DNA of 64,000 bases from Ptiloglossa arizonensis (lineage: Eukaryota; Arthropoda; Insecta; Hymenoptera; Colletidae). Shown piece after piece: positions 38,461 to 50,799 of this stretch. The position numbers and the translations under genes were made by a program. The stretch is from positions 124,001 to 188,000 of the forward strand of contig NW_027478786.1 of assembly GCF_051014685.1 (NCBI RefSeq). The letters are read 5' to 3'. The notes under the pieces are model-generated. The model worked only from the letters and a program-made list of their open reading frames with translations, was not told the DNA's origin and did not search any database. Positions within the stretch are counted from its first letter, which is position 1, and each line of letters begins with the position of its first letter.

Positions 38461-39139
38461 AACTCGCCCGATTACAAAGATATGTGTGTTTTTCCCCTAG
38501 GCCTTTGTAGTTATTGGTTTCGAGTATCAGAATTGCGAAAACTTTGATGGTTTCTCAACCATTCCTTAATTTCAAACTCCCATATCTCGCGAACGGATTG
38601 CCGAACTCGAGAAATTCCTGTTGCATCTGAAAGTAGAAACTCGCCCGATTACAACGGTATGTGTGGTTTTCCACTAGGCCATTCCAGTTATTCGTTTCTA
38701 GCATCAGAATTGCGAAAATTTTGATGTTTTCTCAACCATTCCTCAACTTCAAACTCCCATATCTCGCGAACGGTTTGACGAACTCGAGAAGTTCCTGTTG
38801 CATCTGAAAGTAGAAATTCGCCCGATTGCAATGGTGTGTGTACTTTTTCCCTAAGCCATTCCAGTTATTGGTTTCGAGTATCAGACCAGTGAATATTTTG
38901 ATGGTTTCTCAACCATTCCTTAACTTCAAACTCCCATATCTCGCGAACGGATTGACCAACTCGAGAAATTCCTGTTGCATCTGAAAGTAGAAACTCGCCT
39001 GATTACAACGGTATGTGTATTTTTCCCCTAGGCCTTTGTAGTTATTGGTTTCGAGTATCAGACTTTCGAAAATTTTGATGGTTTCTCAAGCATTCCTTAA
39101 TTTCAAACTCCCATATCTCGCGAACGGATTGACGAACTC
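38459..39139 (+). repeat. B-array 12-monomer-step block, second copy
   Basis: This stretch is identical or nearly so to 36,340-37,020, including GTGTGGTTTTCCACTAGG. It begins exactly where the 16-monomer-step match ends (about 38,460), so the recombination breakpoint that joined the two is visible within one monomer. Confidence 0.8.
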
Positions 39140-42100
39140 GAGAAATTCCTGTTGCATCTGAAAGTAGAAACTCGCCCGATTACAATGGCGTGTGTACTTT
39201 TCCCCTAGGCCATTCCAGTTATTGGTTTCGAGTATCAGACCAGTGAAAATTTTGATGGTTTCTCAACCATTCCTTAACTTCAAACTCCCATATCTCGCGA
39301 ACGGATTGACCAACTCGAGAAATTCCTGTTGCATCTGAAAGTAGAAACTCGCCTGATTACAACGGTATGTGTATTTTTCCCCTAGGCCTTTGTAGTTATT
39401 GGTTTCGAGTATCAGAATTGCGAAAACTGATGGTTTCTCAACCATTCCTCAAATTCAAACTCCCATATCTCGCGAACGGATTGACGAACTCGAGAAATTC
39501 CTGTTGCATCTGAAAGTAGAAACTCGCCCGATTACAATGGTATGTGTGTTTTTGCACTAGGCCATTCCAGTTATTCGTTTCGAGTATCAGACCAGTGAAA
39601 ATTTTGATGGTTTCTCAACCATTCCTTAACTTCAAACTCCCACATCTCGCGAACGGATTGACCAACTCGAGAAATTCCTGTTGCATCTGAAAGTAGAAGC
39701 TCGCTCGATTACAACGGTGTGTGTACTTTTCCCCTAGGCCATTCAAGTTATTCGTTTCGAGTATCTGACCAGCAAAAATTTTGATTGTTCCTTAACCATT
39801 CCTTAACTTCAGACTCCCATATCTCGCGAACGGATTGACGAACTCGAGAAATTCCTGTTGCATGTGAAAGTAGAAACTCGCCTGATTAAAACGGTATGTG
39901 TATTTTTCCCCTAGGCCTTTGTAGTTATTGGTTTCGAGTATCAGACTTTTGAAAATTTTGATGGTTTCTCAAGCATTCCTTAATTTCAGACTCCCATATC
40001 TCGCGAACGGATTGACGAACTCGAGAAATTCCTGTTGCATCTGAAAGTAGAAACTCGCCCGATCACAATGGTGTGTGTCCTTTTCCCCTAGGCCATTCGA
40101 GTTATTGGTTTCGAGTATCAGACCAGCGAAAATTTTGATGGTTCCTTAACCATTCCTTAACGTCAAACTCCCATATCTCGCGAACGGATTGACGAACTCG
40201 AGAAATACCTGTTGCGTCTGAAAGTAGAAACTCGCCCGATTACAAAGATATGTGTGTTTTTCCCCTAGGCCTTTGTAGTTATTGGTTTCGAGTATCAGAA
40301 TTGCGAAAACTTTGATGGTTTCTCAACCATTCCTTAACTTCAAACTCCCATATCTCGCGAACGGATTGACGAACTCGAGAAATTCCTGTTGCAACTGAAA
40401 GTAGAAACTCGCCCGATTACAAATATATCTGCGTTTTCCCCCTAGGCCTTTGTAGTTATTGGTTTCGAGTATCAGAATTGCGAAAACTTTGATGGTTTCT
40501 CAACCATTCCTTAACTTCAAACTCCCATATCTCGCGAACGGATTGACGAACTCGAGAATTTCCTGTTGCTTCTGAAAGTAGAAAGTCGGCCGATTACAAT
40601 GGTGTCTGTACTTTTCCCCTAGGCGATTCCAGTTATTGGATTCGAGTATCAGACCAGTGAAAATTTTGATGGTTTCTCAACCATTCCTTAACTTCAAACT
40701 CCCATATCTCGCGAACGGATTGACGAACTCGAGAAATTCCTGTTGCATCTGAAAGTAGAAACTCGCCCGATCACAATGGTGTGTGTACTTTTCCCCTAGG
40801 CCATTCCAGTTATTGGTTTCGAGTATCAGACCAGCAAAAATTTTGATTGTTCCTTAACCATTCCTAAACTTCAAACTCCCATATCTCGCGAACGGATTGA
40901 CGAACTCGAGAAATTCCTGTTGCAACTGAAAGTAGAAACTCGCCCGATTACAAATATATCTGCGTTTTTCCCCTAGGCCTTTGTAGTTATTGGTTTCGAG
41001 TATCAGACCAGTGAAAATTTTGATGGTTTCTCAACCATTCCTTAACTTCAAACTCCCATATCTCGCGAACGGATTGACGAACTCGAGAAATTCCTGTTGC
41101 ATGTGAAAGTAGAAACTCGCCTGGATACAACGGTATGTGTATTTTTCCCCTAGGCCTTTGCAGTTATTGGTTTCGAGTATCAGACTTTCGAAAATTTTGA
41201 TGGTTTCTCAAGCATTCCTTAATTTCAAACTCCCATATCTCGCGAACGGATTGACGAACTCGAGAAATTCCTGTTGCATCTGAAAGTAGAAACTCGCCCG
41301 ATTACAAATATATCTGCGTTTTTCCCCTAGGCCTTTGTAGTTATTGGTTTCGAGTATCAGAATTGCGAAAACTTTGATGGTTTCTCAACCATTCCTTAAC
41401 TTCAAACTCCCATATCTCGCGAACGGATTGACGAACTCGAGAATTTCCTGTTGCTTCTGAAAGTAGAAAGTCGCCCGATTACAATGGTGTCTGTACTTTT
41501 CCCCTAGGCCATTCCAGTTATTGGTTTCGAGTATCAGACCAGTGAAAATTTTGATGGTTTCTCAACCATTCCTTAACTTCAAACTCCCATATCTCGCGAA
41601 CGGATTGACGAACTCGAGAAATTCCTGTTGCATGTGAAAGTAGAAACTCGCCTGATTACAACGGTATGTGTATTTTTCCCCTAGGCCTTTGTAGTTATTG
41701 GTTTCGAGTATCAGACTTTCGAAAATTTTGATGGTTTCTCAAGCATTCCTTAATTTCAAACTCCCATATCTCGCGAACGGATTGACGAACTCGAGAAATT
41801 CCTGTTGCATCTGAAAGTAGAAACTCGCCCGATCACAATGGTGTGTGTACTTTTCCCATAGGCCATTCCAGTTATTGGTTTCGAGTATCAGACCAGCGAA
41901 AATTTTGATGGTTCCTTACCCATTCCTTAACTTCAAACTCCCATATCTCGCGAACGGATTGACGAACTCGAGAAATTCCTGTTGCATGTGAAAGTAGAAA
42001 CTCGCCTGATTACAACGGTATGTGTGTTTTTCCACTAGGCCATTCCAGTTATTCGTTTCGAGTATCAGACCAGTGAAAATTTTGATGGTTTCTCAAGCAT

Positions 42101-42279
42101 TCCTTAACTTCAAACTTCCATATCTCGCGAACGGATTGACCAACTCGAGAAATTCCTGTTGCATCTGAAAGTAGAAACTCGCCCGATTACAATGGTGTGT
42201 GTACTTTTCCCCTAGGCCATTACAGTTATTGGTTTCGAGTATCAGACCAGTGAAAATTTTGATGGTATCTCAACCATTC

Positions 42280-42860
42280 CTTAATTTCAAACTCCCATAT
42301 CTCGCGAACGGATTGCCGAACTCGAGAAATTCCTGTTGCATCTGAAAGTAGAAACTCGCCCGATTACAACGGTATGTGTGTTTTTCCACTAGGCCATTCC
42401 AGTTATTCGTTTCTAGCATCAGAATTGCGAAAATTTTGATGTTTTCTCAACCATTCCTCAACTTCAAACTCCCATATCTCGCGAACGGTTTGACGAACTA
42501 GAGAAGTTCCTGTTGCATCTGAAAGTAGAAATTCGCCCGATTGCAATGGTGTGTGTACTTTTTCCCTAAGCCATTCCAGTTATTGGTTTCGAGTATCAGA
42601 CCAGTGAATATTTTGATGGTTTCTCAACCATTCCTTAACTTCAAACTCCCATATCTCGCGAACGGATTGACCAACTCGAGAAATTCCTGTTGCATCTGAA
42701 AGTAGAAACTCGCCTGATTACAACGGTATGTGTATTTTTCCCCTAGGCCTTTGTAGTTATTGGTTTCGAGTATCAGACTTTCGAAAATTTTGATGGTTTC
42801 TCAAGCATTCCTTAATTTCAAACTCCCATATCTCGCGAACGGATTGCCGAACTCGAGAAA
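42280..42860 (+). repeat. B-array 12-monomer-step block, third, more distant copy
   Basis: GATTGCCGAACTCG, GAAGTTCC and TTTTTCCCTAAGCC appear in the same order as at 36,477-37,000. Private changes are GAACTAGAGAAG near 42,497 (for GAACTCGAGAAG) and GTGTGTTTTTCC for GTGTGGTTTTCC. It lies near the right end of array B. Confidence 0.72.
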
Positions 42861-43079
42861 TTCCTGTTGCATCTGAAAGTAGATACTCGCCCGATTACAA
42901 CGGTATGTCTATTTTTCCCCTAGGCCATTGTAGTTATTGGTTTCGAGTATCAGACCAGCGAAAATTTTGATGGTTTCTCAATCATTCCTTTACTTCAAAC
43001 TCCCATATCACGCGAACGGATTGACGAACTCGAGAAATTCCTGTTGCATGTGAAAGTAGAAACTCGCCCGATTACAACG

Positions 43080-43550
43080 GTATGTGTACTTTTCCCCTAG
43101 GCCTTTGTAGTTATTGGTTTCGAGTATCAGACTTTCGAAAATTTTGATGGTTTCTCAAGCATTCCTTAATTTCAAACTCCCATATCTTGCGAACGGATTG
43201 ACGAACTCGAGAAATTCCTATTGCATCTGAAAGTAGAAACTCTCCCGATCACAAAGATATGTGTGTTTTTCCCCTAGGCCTTTGAAGTTATTAGTTTCGA
43301 TTATCAGAATTGCGAAAGTTTTGATGGTTTCTCAACCATTCCTTAACTTCAAACTCCCATATCTCGCGAACGGATTGACGAACTCGAGAATTTCCTGTAG
43401 CATCTGAAAGTAGAAACTCGCCCGATTACAATGGTGTGTGTACTTTTCCCCTAGACCATTCCAGTTATTCGTTTCGAGTATCAGTCCAGCGAAAATTTTC
43501 ATGGTTCCTTAACCATTCCTTAACTTCAAACTCCTATATCTCGCGAACGG
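43080..43550 (+). repeat. Segment shared with 56,380-56,830 (offset about 13.27 kb)
   Basis: The monomer with ATTCCTATTGC, GATCACAAAGATATG, TTTGAAGTTATTAG and TTTCGATTATCAG occurs at 43,200-43,330 and 56,470-56,600 (TTTGAAGTTA at 43,281 and 56,547) and nowhere else that I can see. Flanking monomers also agree (GAATTTCCTG, then CCCCTAGACCATTCC). This is the longest-range match noted, apparently 75 monomers apart. Confidence 0.72.
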
Positions 43551-43759
43551 ATTGACGAACTCGAGAAATTCCTGTTCCATCTGAAAGTATAAACTCGCCG
43601 GATTTCAATGGTATGTGTACTTTTCCCCTAGGCTATTCCAGTTACCGGTTTCGAGTATCAGACCAGCGAATATTTTGATGGTTCCTCAACCATTCCGTAA
43701 CATCAAACACCCATATCTCGCGAACGGATTGACGAATTCGGGAAATTTCTGTTGTATCT

Positions 43760-43945
43760 GAAAGTAGAAACTCGCCCGATTACAATGCTGTGTGTACTTT
43801 TCCCCTAGGGCACGGCAGTTATTATAATCGAATATCAGACTTGCGTAAATTTTGACGGTTTCTCAACCATCTCTTAACTCCAAACTCCGATATTTCGCGA
43901 ACGGATTGACGAATCCGAATAATTTCTGTTGCATCTGAAAGTAGA
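43760..43945 (+). repeat. Most divergent single monomer seen in the window
   Basis: This unit has GGGCACGGCAG in place of GGCCATTCCAG, ATTATAATCGAATATC in place of ATTGGTTTCGAGTATC, GCGTAAATTTTGACGG in place of GCGAAAATTTTGATGG, and ATCTCTTAACTCC. It then carries TATTTCGCGAACGG and the A-like GAATCCGAATAATTTCTG. It keeps register and orientation. It may be an old, unhomogenised monomer near the B/C transition. Confidence 0.7.
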
Positions 43946-45324
43946 AACTCTCCCAATTACAAAGGTATGTGTATTTTTCCCCTAGGCCATTGTAGTTATT
44001 GGTTTCGAGTATCAGACTTGCGAAAATTTTGATGGTTTCTCAATTATTCCTTAATTTCAAACTCCCATATCTCGCGAACGGATTGACGAATTCGGGAAAT
44101 TCCTGTTGTATCTGATAGTAGAAACTCGCCCGATTACAATGCTGTGTGTACTTTTCCCCTAGGCCATTCCAGTTATTGGTTTCGAGTATCAGACTTGCGG
44201 AAATTTTGATGGTTTCACAACCATGTCTTAACTCCAAGATCCGATATTTCGCTAACGGATTGACGAACTCGAGAAATTCCTGTTGCATGTGAAAGTAGAA
44301 ACTCGCCCGATTACAGCGGTATGTGTATATTTCCCCTAGGCCTTTCTGGTTATTGGTTTCGAGTATCAGACTTTCGAGTATTTTGATGGTTTCTCAAGCA
44401 CTCCATAACTTCAAACTCCCATATCTCGCGAACGGATTGACGAACTCGAGAAATTTCTGTTGCATCTGAACGTAGAAACTCGCCCGATTACAATGGTGAG
44501 TGCACTTTTCCCCTAGGCTATTCCAGTTATTGGTTTCGAGTATCAGAACGGCGAAAATTTTGATGGTTTCTCAACCATTCCTTAACTTCAAACTCCCATT
44601 TCTCGCGAACGGATTGACGAACTCGAGAAATTCCTCTTGCATCTGAAAGTAGAAACTCGCCCGATTACAAACGTGTGTGTACTTTTCCCCTAGGCTATTC
44701 CAGTTATAGGTTTCGAGTATCAGACCAGTGAAAATTTTGATGGCTTCTCAACCATTCCTTAATTTCAAACTCCCATATCTCGCGAACGGATAGACGAATC
44801 CGAATAATTTCTGTTGCATCTGAAAGTAGAAACTCTCCCGATTACAACGGTATGTGTATATTTCCCCTAGGCCTTTCTGGTTATTGGTTTCGAGTATCAG
44901 ACTTTCGAAAATTTTGATGGTTTCTCAAGCATTCCTTAACTTCAAACTCCCATATCTCGCGAACGGATTGACGAACTCGAGAAATTCCTGTTGCATCTGA
45001 ATGTAGAAACTCGCCCGATTACAAATATATCTGTGTTTTTCCCCTAGGCCTTTGTAGTTATTGGTTTCGAGTATCAGAATTGCGAAAACTTTGATGGTTT
45101 CTCAACCATTCCTCAACTTCAAACTCCCATATCTCGCGGACGGATTGACGAACTCGAGTAATTCCTGTTGCATCTGAAAGTAGAAACTCGCCCGATTACA
45201 ATGGTGTGTGTACTTTTCCCCTAGGCCATTCCAGTTATTGGTTTCGAGTATCAGACCAGGGAATATTTTGATGGTTTCTCAACCATTCCTTAACTTCAAA
45301 CTCCCATATCTCGCGAACGGATTG

Positions 45325-48300
45325 TCCAACTCGAGACATTCCTGTTGCATGTGAAAGTAGAAACTCGCCTGATTACAACGGTATGTGTATTTTTCCCCTA
45401 GGCCTTTGTAGTTATTGGTTTCGAGTATCAGACTTTCGAAAATTTGGATGGTTTCTCAAGCATTCCTTAATTTCAAACTCCCATATCTCGCGAACGGATT
45501 GACGAACTCGAGAAATACCTGTTGCGTCTGAAAGTAGAAACTCGCCCGATTACAAAGATATGTGTGTTTTTCCGCTAGGCCTTTGTAGTTATTGGTTTCG
45601 AGTATCAGAATTGCGAAAAGTTTGATGGTTTCTCAACCATTCCTTAACTTTAAACTCCCATATCTCGCGAACGGATTGACGAACTCGAGAAATTCCTGTT
45701 GCAACTGAAAGTAGAAACTCGCCCGATTACAACGGTATGTGTGTTTTTCCACTAGACCATTCCAGTTATTCGTTTCTAGCATCAGAATTGCGAAAATTTT
45801 GATGTTTTCTCAACCATTCCTCAACTTCAAACTCCCATATCTCGCGGACGGATAGACGAACTCGAGAAATTCCTGTTGCATCTGAAAGTAGAAACTCGCC
45901 CGATTACAATGGTGTGTGTACTTTTCCCCTAGGCCATTCCAGTTATTGGTTTCGAGTATCAGACCAGTGAAAATTTTGATGGCTTCTCAACCATTCCTTA
46001 ATTTCAAACTCCCATATCTCGCGAATGGATTGACGAATCCGAATAGTTTCTGTTGCATCTGAAAGTAGAAACTCTCCCGATTACAACGGTATGTGTATAT
46101 TTCCCCTAGGCCTTTCTGGTTATTGGTTTCGAGTATCAGACTTTCGAAAATTTTGATGGTTTCTCAAGCATTCCTTAATTTCAAACTCCCATATCTCGCG
46201 AACGGATTGACGAACTCGAGAAATTCCTGTTGCATCTGAAAGTAGAAACTCGCCCGATCACAGTGGTGTGTGTACTTTTCCCCTAGGCTATTCCAGTTAT
46301 TGGTTTCGAGTATCAGAACGGCGAAAATTTTGATGGTTTCTCAACCATTCCTTAGCTTCAAACTCCCATATCTCGCGAACGGATTGACCAACTCGAGAAA
46401 TTCCTGTTGCATCTGAAAGTAGAAGCTCGCCCGATTACAATGGTGCGTGTACTTTCCCCTAGGCCATTTCAGTTATTGGTTTCGAGTATCAGACCAGCGA
46501 AAATTTTGATGGTTTCTCAAGCTTTCCTTAATTTCAAACTCCCATATCTCGCGAACGGATTGACGAACTCGAGAAATTCCTGTTGCATCTGAAAGTAGAA
46601 ACTCGCCCGATTACAAATATATCTGTGTTTTTCCCCTAGGCCTTTGTAGTTATTGGTTTCGAGTATCAGAATTGCGAAAACTTTGATGGTTTCTCAACCA
46701 TTCCTTAACTTCAAACTCCCATATCTCGCGAACGGATTGACGAACTCGAGAAATTCCTGTTGCAACTGAAAGTAGAAACTCGCCCGATTACAACGGTTTG
46801 TGTGTTTTTCCACTAGACCATTCCAGTTATTCGTTTCTAGCATCAGAATTGCGAAAATTTTGATGTTTTCTCACCCATTCCTCAACTTCAAACTCCCATA
46901 TCTCGCGAACGGATTGACGAACTCGAGAAATTCCTGTAGCATCTGAAAGTAGAAACTCGCCCGATTACAATGGTGTGTGTACTTTCCCCTAGGCCTTTGC
47001 AGTTATTGGTTTCGAGTATCAGACTTTCGAAAGTTTTGATGGTTTCTCAAGCTTTCCTTAATTTCAAACTCCCATATCTCGCGAACGGATTGACGAACTC
47101 GAGAAATTCCTGTTGCATCTGAAAGTAGAAACTCGCCCGATCACAATGGTGTGTGTACTTTTCCCCTAGGCCATTCCAGTTATTGGTTTCGAGTATCAGA
47201 CAAGCAAAAATTTTGATTGTTCCTTAACCATTCCTTAACTTCAAACTCCCATATCTCGCGAACGGATTGACGAACTCGAGAAATTCCTGTTGCATGTGAA
47301 AGTAGAAACTCGCCTGATTACAACGGTATGTGTATTTTTCCCCTAGGCCTTTGTAGTTATTGGTTTCGAGTATCAGACTTTCGAAAATTTTGATGATTTC
47401 TCAAGCATTCCTTAATTTCAAACTCCCATATCTCGCGAACGGATTGACGAACTCGAGAAATTCCTGTTGCATCTGAAAGTAGAAACTCGCCCGATTACAA
47501 ATATATCTGTGTTTTTCCCCTAGGCCTTTGTAGTTATTGGTTTCGAGTATCAGAATTGCGAAAACTTTGATGGTTTCTCAACCATTCCTTAACTTCAAAC
47601 TCCCATATCTCGCGAACGGATTGACGAACTCGAGAATTTCCTGTTGCATCTGAAAGTAGAAACTCGCACGATTACAATGGTGTCTGTACTTTTCCCCTAG
47701 GCGATTCCAGTTATTGGATTCGAGTATCAGACAAGTGAAAATTTTTATGGTTTCTCAACCATTCCTTAACTTCAATCTCCCATATCTCGCGAATGGATTG
47801 ACCAACTCGAGAAATTCCTGTTGCATCTGAAAGTAGAAGCTCGCCCGATTACAATGATGTATGTACTTTTCCCATAGGCCATTCCAGTTATTGGTTTCGA
47901 GTATCAGACCAGCGAAAATTTTGATGGTTCCTTAACCATTCCTTAACTTCAAACTCCCATATCTCGCGAACGGATTGACGAACTCGAGAAATTCCTGTTG
48001 CATGTGAAAGTAGAAACTCGTCTGATTACAACGGTATGTGTGTTTTTCCACTAGGCCATTCCAGTTATTCGTTTCTAGCATCAGAATAGCGAAAATTTTG
48101 ATGGTTTCTCAACCATTCCTTAACTTCAAACTCCCACATCTCGCGAACGGATTGACCAACTCGAGAAATTCCTGTTGCATCTGAAAGTAGAAGCTCGCCC
48201 GATTACAATGGTGTGTGTACTTTTCCCCTAGGCCATTCCAGTTATTCGTTTCGAGTATCAGACCAGTGAAAATTTTGATGGTTTCTCAATTATTCCTTAA

Positions 48301-50430
48301 CTTCAAACTCCCATATCTCGCGAACGGATTGACCAACTCGAGAAATTCCTGTTGCATCTGAAAGTAGAAACTAGCCCGATTACAATGGTGTGTGTACTTT
48401 CCCCTAGGCCATTCCAGTTATTGGTTTCGAGTATCAGACCAGTGAAAATTTTGATGGTTTCTCAACCATTCCTTAATTTCAAACTCCCATATCTCGCGAA
48501 CGCATTGCCGAACTCGAGAAATTCCTGTTGCATCTGAAAGTAGAAACTCGCCCGATTGCAACGGTATGTGTGTTTTTCCACTAGGCCATTCCAGTTATTC
48601 GTTTCTAGCATCAGAATTGCGAAAATTTTGATGGTTCCTTAATCATTCCTTAACTTCAAACTCCCATATCTCGCGAACGGATTGACCAACTCGAGAAATT
48701 CCTGTTGCATCTGAAAGTAGAAACTCGCCCAATTACAATGGTGTGTGTAGTTTTCCCCTAGGCGATTCTAGTTATTGGATTCGAGTATCAGACCAGTGAA
48801 AATTTTGATGGTTTCTCAACCATTCCTTAACTTCAAACTCCCATATCTCGCGAACGGATTGACGAACTCGAGAAATTCCTGTTGCATCTGAAAGTAGAAA
48901 CACGCCCGATTACAACGGTATGTCTATTTTTCCCCTAGGCCATTGTAGTTATTGGTTTCGAGTATCAGATTTGCGAAAATTTTGATGGTTTCTCAATCAT
49001 TCCTTAATTCAAACTCCCATATCTCGCGAACGGATTGACGAATTCGGGAAATTCCTGTTGTATCTGAAAGTAGAAACTCGCCCGATTACAATGCTGTGTG
49101 TACTTTTCCCCTAGGCCATTCCAGTTATTGGTTTCGAGTATCAGACTTGCGGAAATTTTGATGGTTTCACAACCATGTCTTAACTCCAAGATCCGATATT
49201 TCGCTAACGGATTGACGAACTCCAGAAATTCCTGTTGCATGTGAAAGTAGAAACTCGCCCGATTACAGCGGTATGTGTATATTTCCCCTAGGCCTTTCTG
49301 GTTATTGGTTTCGAGTATCAGACTTTCGAATATTTTGATGGTTTCTCAAGCACTTCATAAATTCAAACTCCCATATCTCGCCAACGGATTGACGAACTCG
49401 AGAAATTTCTGTTGCATCTGAACGTAGAAACTCGCCCGATTACAATGGTGTGTGTACTTTTCCCCTAGGCTATTCCAGTTATTCGTTTCGAGTACCAGAA
49501 CGGCGAAAATTTTGATGGTTTCTCAACCATTCCTTAATTTCAAACTCCCATTTCTCGCGAACGGATTGACGAACTCGAGAAATTCCTGTTGCATCTGAAA
49601 GTAGAAACTCGCCCGATTACAATGGTGTGTGTACTTTTCCCCTAGGCTATTCCAGTTATTGGTTTCGAGTATCAGACCAGCGAAAATTTTGATGGCTTCT
49701 CAACCATTCCTTAATTTCAAACTCCCATATCTCGCGAACGGATTGACGAATCCGAATAATTTCTGATGCATCTGAAAGTAGAAACTCTCCAGATTACAAC
49801 GGTATGTGTATATTTCCCCTAGGCCTTTCTGGTTATTGGTTTCGAGTATCAGACTTTCGGAAATTTTGATGGTTTCTCCACGATTCCTTAACTTCAAACT
49901 CCCATATCTCGCGAACGGATTGACGAACTTGAGAAATTCCTGTTGCTTCTGAAAGTAGAAACTCTCCCGATTACAACGGTATGTGTATATTTCCCCTAGG
50001 CCTTTCTGGTTATTGGTTTCGAGTATCAGACTTTCGAAAATTTTGATGGTTTCTCAACGATTCCTTAACTTCAAACTCCCATTTCTCGCGAACGGTTTGA
50101 CGAACTCGAGAAATTCCTGTTGCATCTGATAGTAGAAACTCGCCCGATTACAATGATGTGTGTACTTTTCCCCTAGGCTATTCCAGTTATAGGTTTCGAG
50201 TATCAGACCAGCGAAAATTTTGATGGTTTCTCAACCAGTCCTTAACTTCGAACTCCCATATCTCGCGAACGGCTTGACGAACTCGAGAAATTTCTGTTAT
50301 ATCTGAACGTAGAAACTCGCCCGATTACAATGGTGTGTGTACTTTTCCCCTAGGCTATTCCAGTTATTGGTTTCGAGTATCAGACTTGCGAAAATTTTGA
50401 TAGATACTCAACCATTCCTTAACTTCAAAC
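45325..50430 (+). repeat. Large higher-order unit C-I, first copy (about 5.1 kb, 29 monomers)
   Basis: The first part (45,325 to about 47,130) matches 50,807-52,610 at 5,482 bp (31 monomers minus 5 bp; AAACTCGCCT at 45,361 and 50,843). The rest (about 47,690-50,430) matches 52,640-55,380 at 4,951 bp (28 monomers minus 5 bp; CAATCTCC at 47,773 and 52,724). The change of 531 bp means this copy has exactly three more monomers, at about 47,150-47,680. Shared rare variants include GAGACATTCC, AATTTGGATGG, CGCTAGGCC, AAGCTTTCC and GATCCGATATTTCGC. Confidence 0.87.
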
Positions 50431-50799
50431 TCCCATATCTCGCGAACGGATTGACGAACTCGAGAATTTCCTGTTGCATCTGAAAGTAGAAACTCGCACG
50501 ATTACAATGGTGTCTGTACTTTTCCCCTAGGCGATTCCAGTTATTGGATTCGAGTATCAGACCAGTGAAAATTTTTATGGTTTCTCAACCATTCCTTAAC
50601 TTCAATCTCCCATATCTCGCGAACGGATTGACCAACTCGAGAAATTCCTGTTGCATCTGAAAGTAGAAGCTCGCCCGATTACAATGATGTGTGTACTTTC
50701 CCCTAGGCCATTTCAGTTATTGGTTTCGAGTATCAGACCAGCGAAAATTTTGATGGTTCCTTAACCATTCCTCAACTTCAAACTCCCATATCTCGCGAA

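Larger units (their letters stand above)
24933..43200 (+). repeat. Satellite array B, 177-bp monomer, about 103 copies head-to-tail
   Basis: Successive register points (25,204; 25,381; 25,558; 25,735) are 177 bp apart. B differs from A by a TG insertion after the A4T4 tract, which explains 175 versus 177, and by about 20 substitutions per consensus monomer by my alignment. Diagnostic segments are ACTCCCATATCTCGCG, GACGAACTCGAGAAATTCC and TTATTGGTTTCGAGTATCAG. Main subtypes differ in the segment before the A4T4 tract (CAGACCAGCG, CAGACCAGTG, CAGACTTTCG, CAGAATTGCG) and in GGCCATTCCAG versus GGCCTTTGTAG versus CACTAGACCATTCC. A 2-bp deletion giving GCGAAAACTGATGG marks one lineage near 32,177, 35,008, 35,362, 37,835, 38,187 and 39,427. 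No gene or mobile element is visible. The right limit towards array C is gradual and approximate. Confidence 0.95.

Noticed and set aside
44040..44288. Open frames of 78-82 codons on the minus strand here and at 49,004-49,240, 53,955-54,191 and 57,129-57,377
   Set aside because: They are translations of satellite monomers with identical copies in the large duplicated units. Their conservation is explained by recent DNA duplication, not by protein selection.
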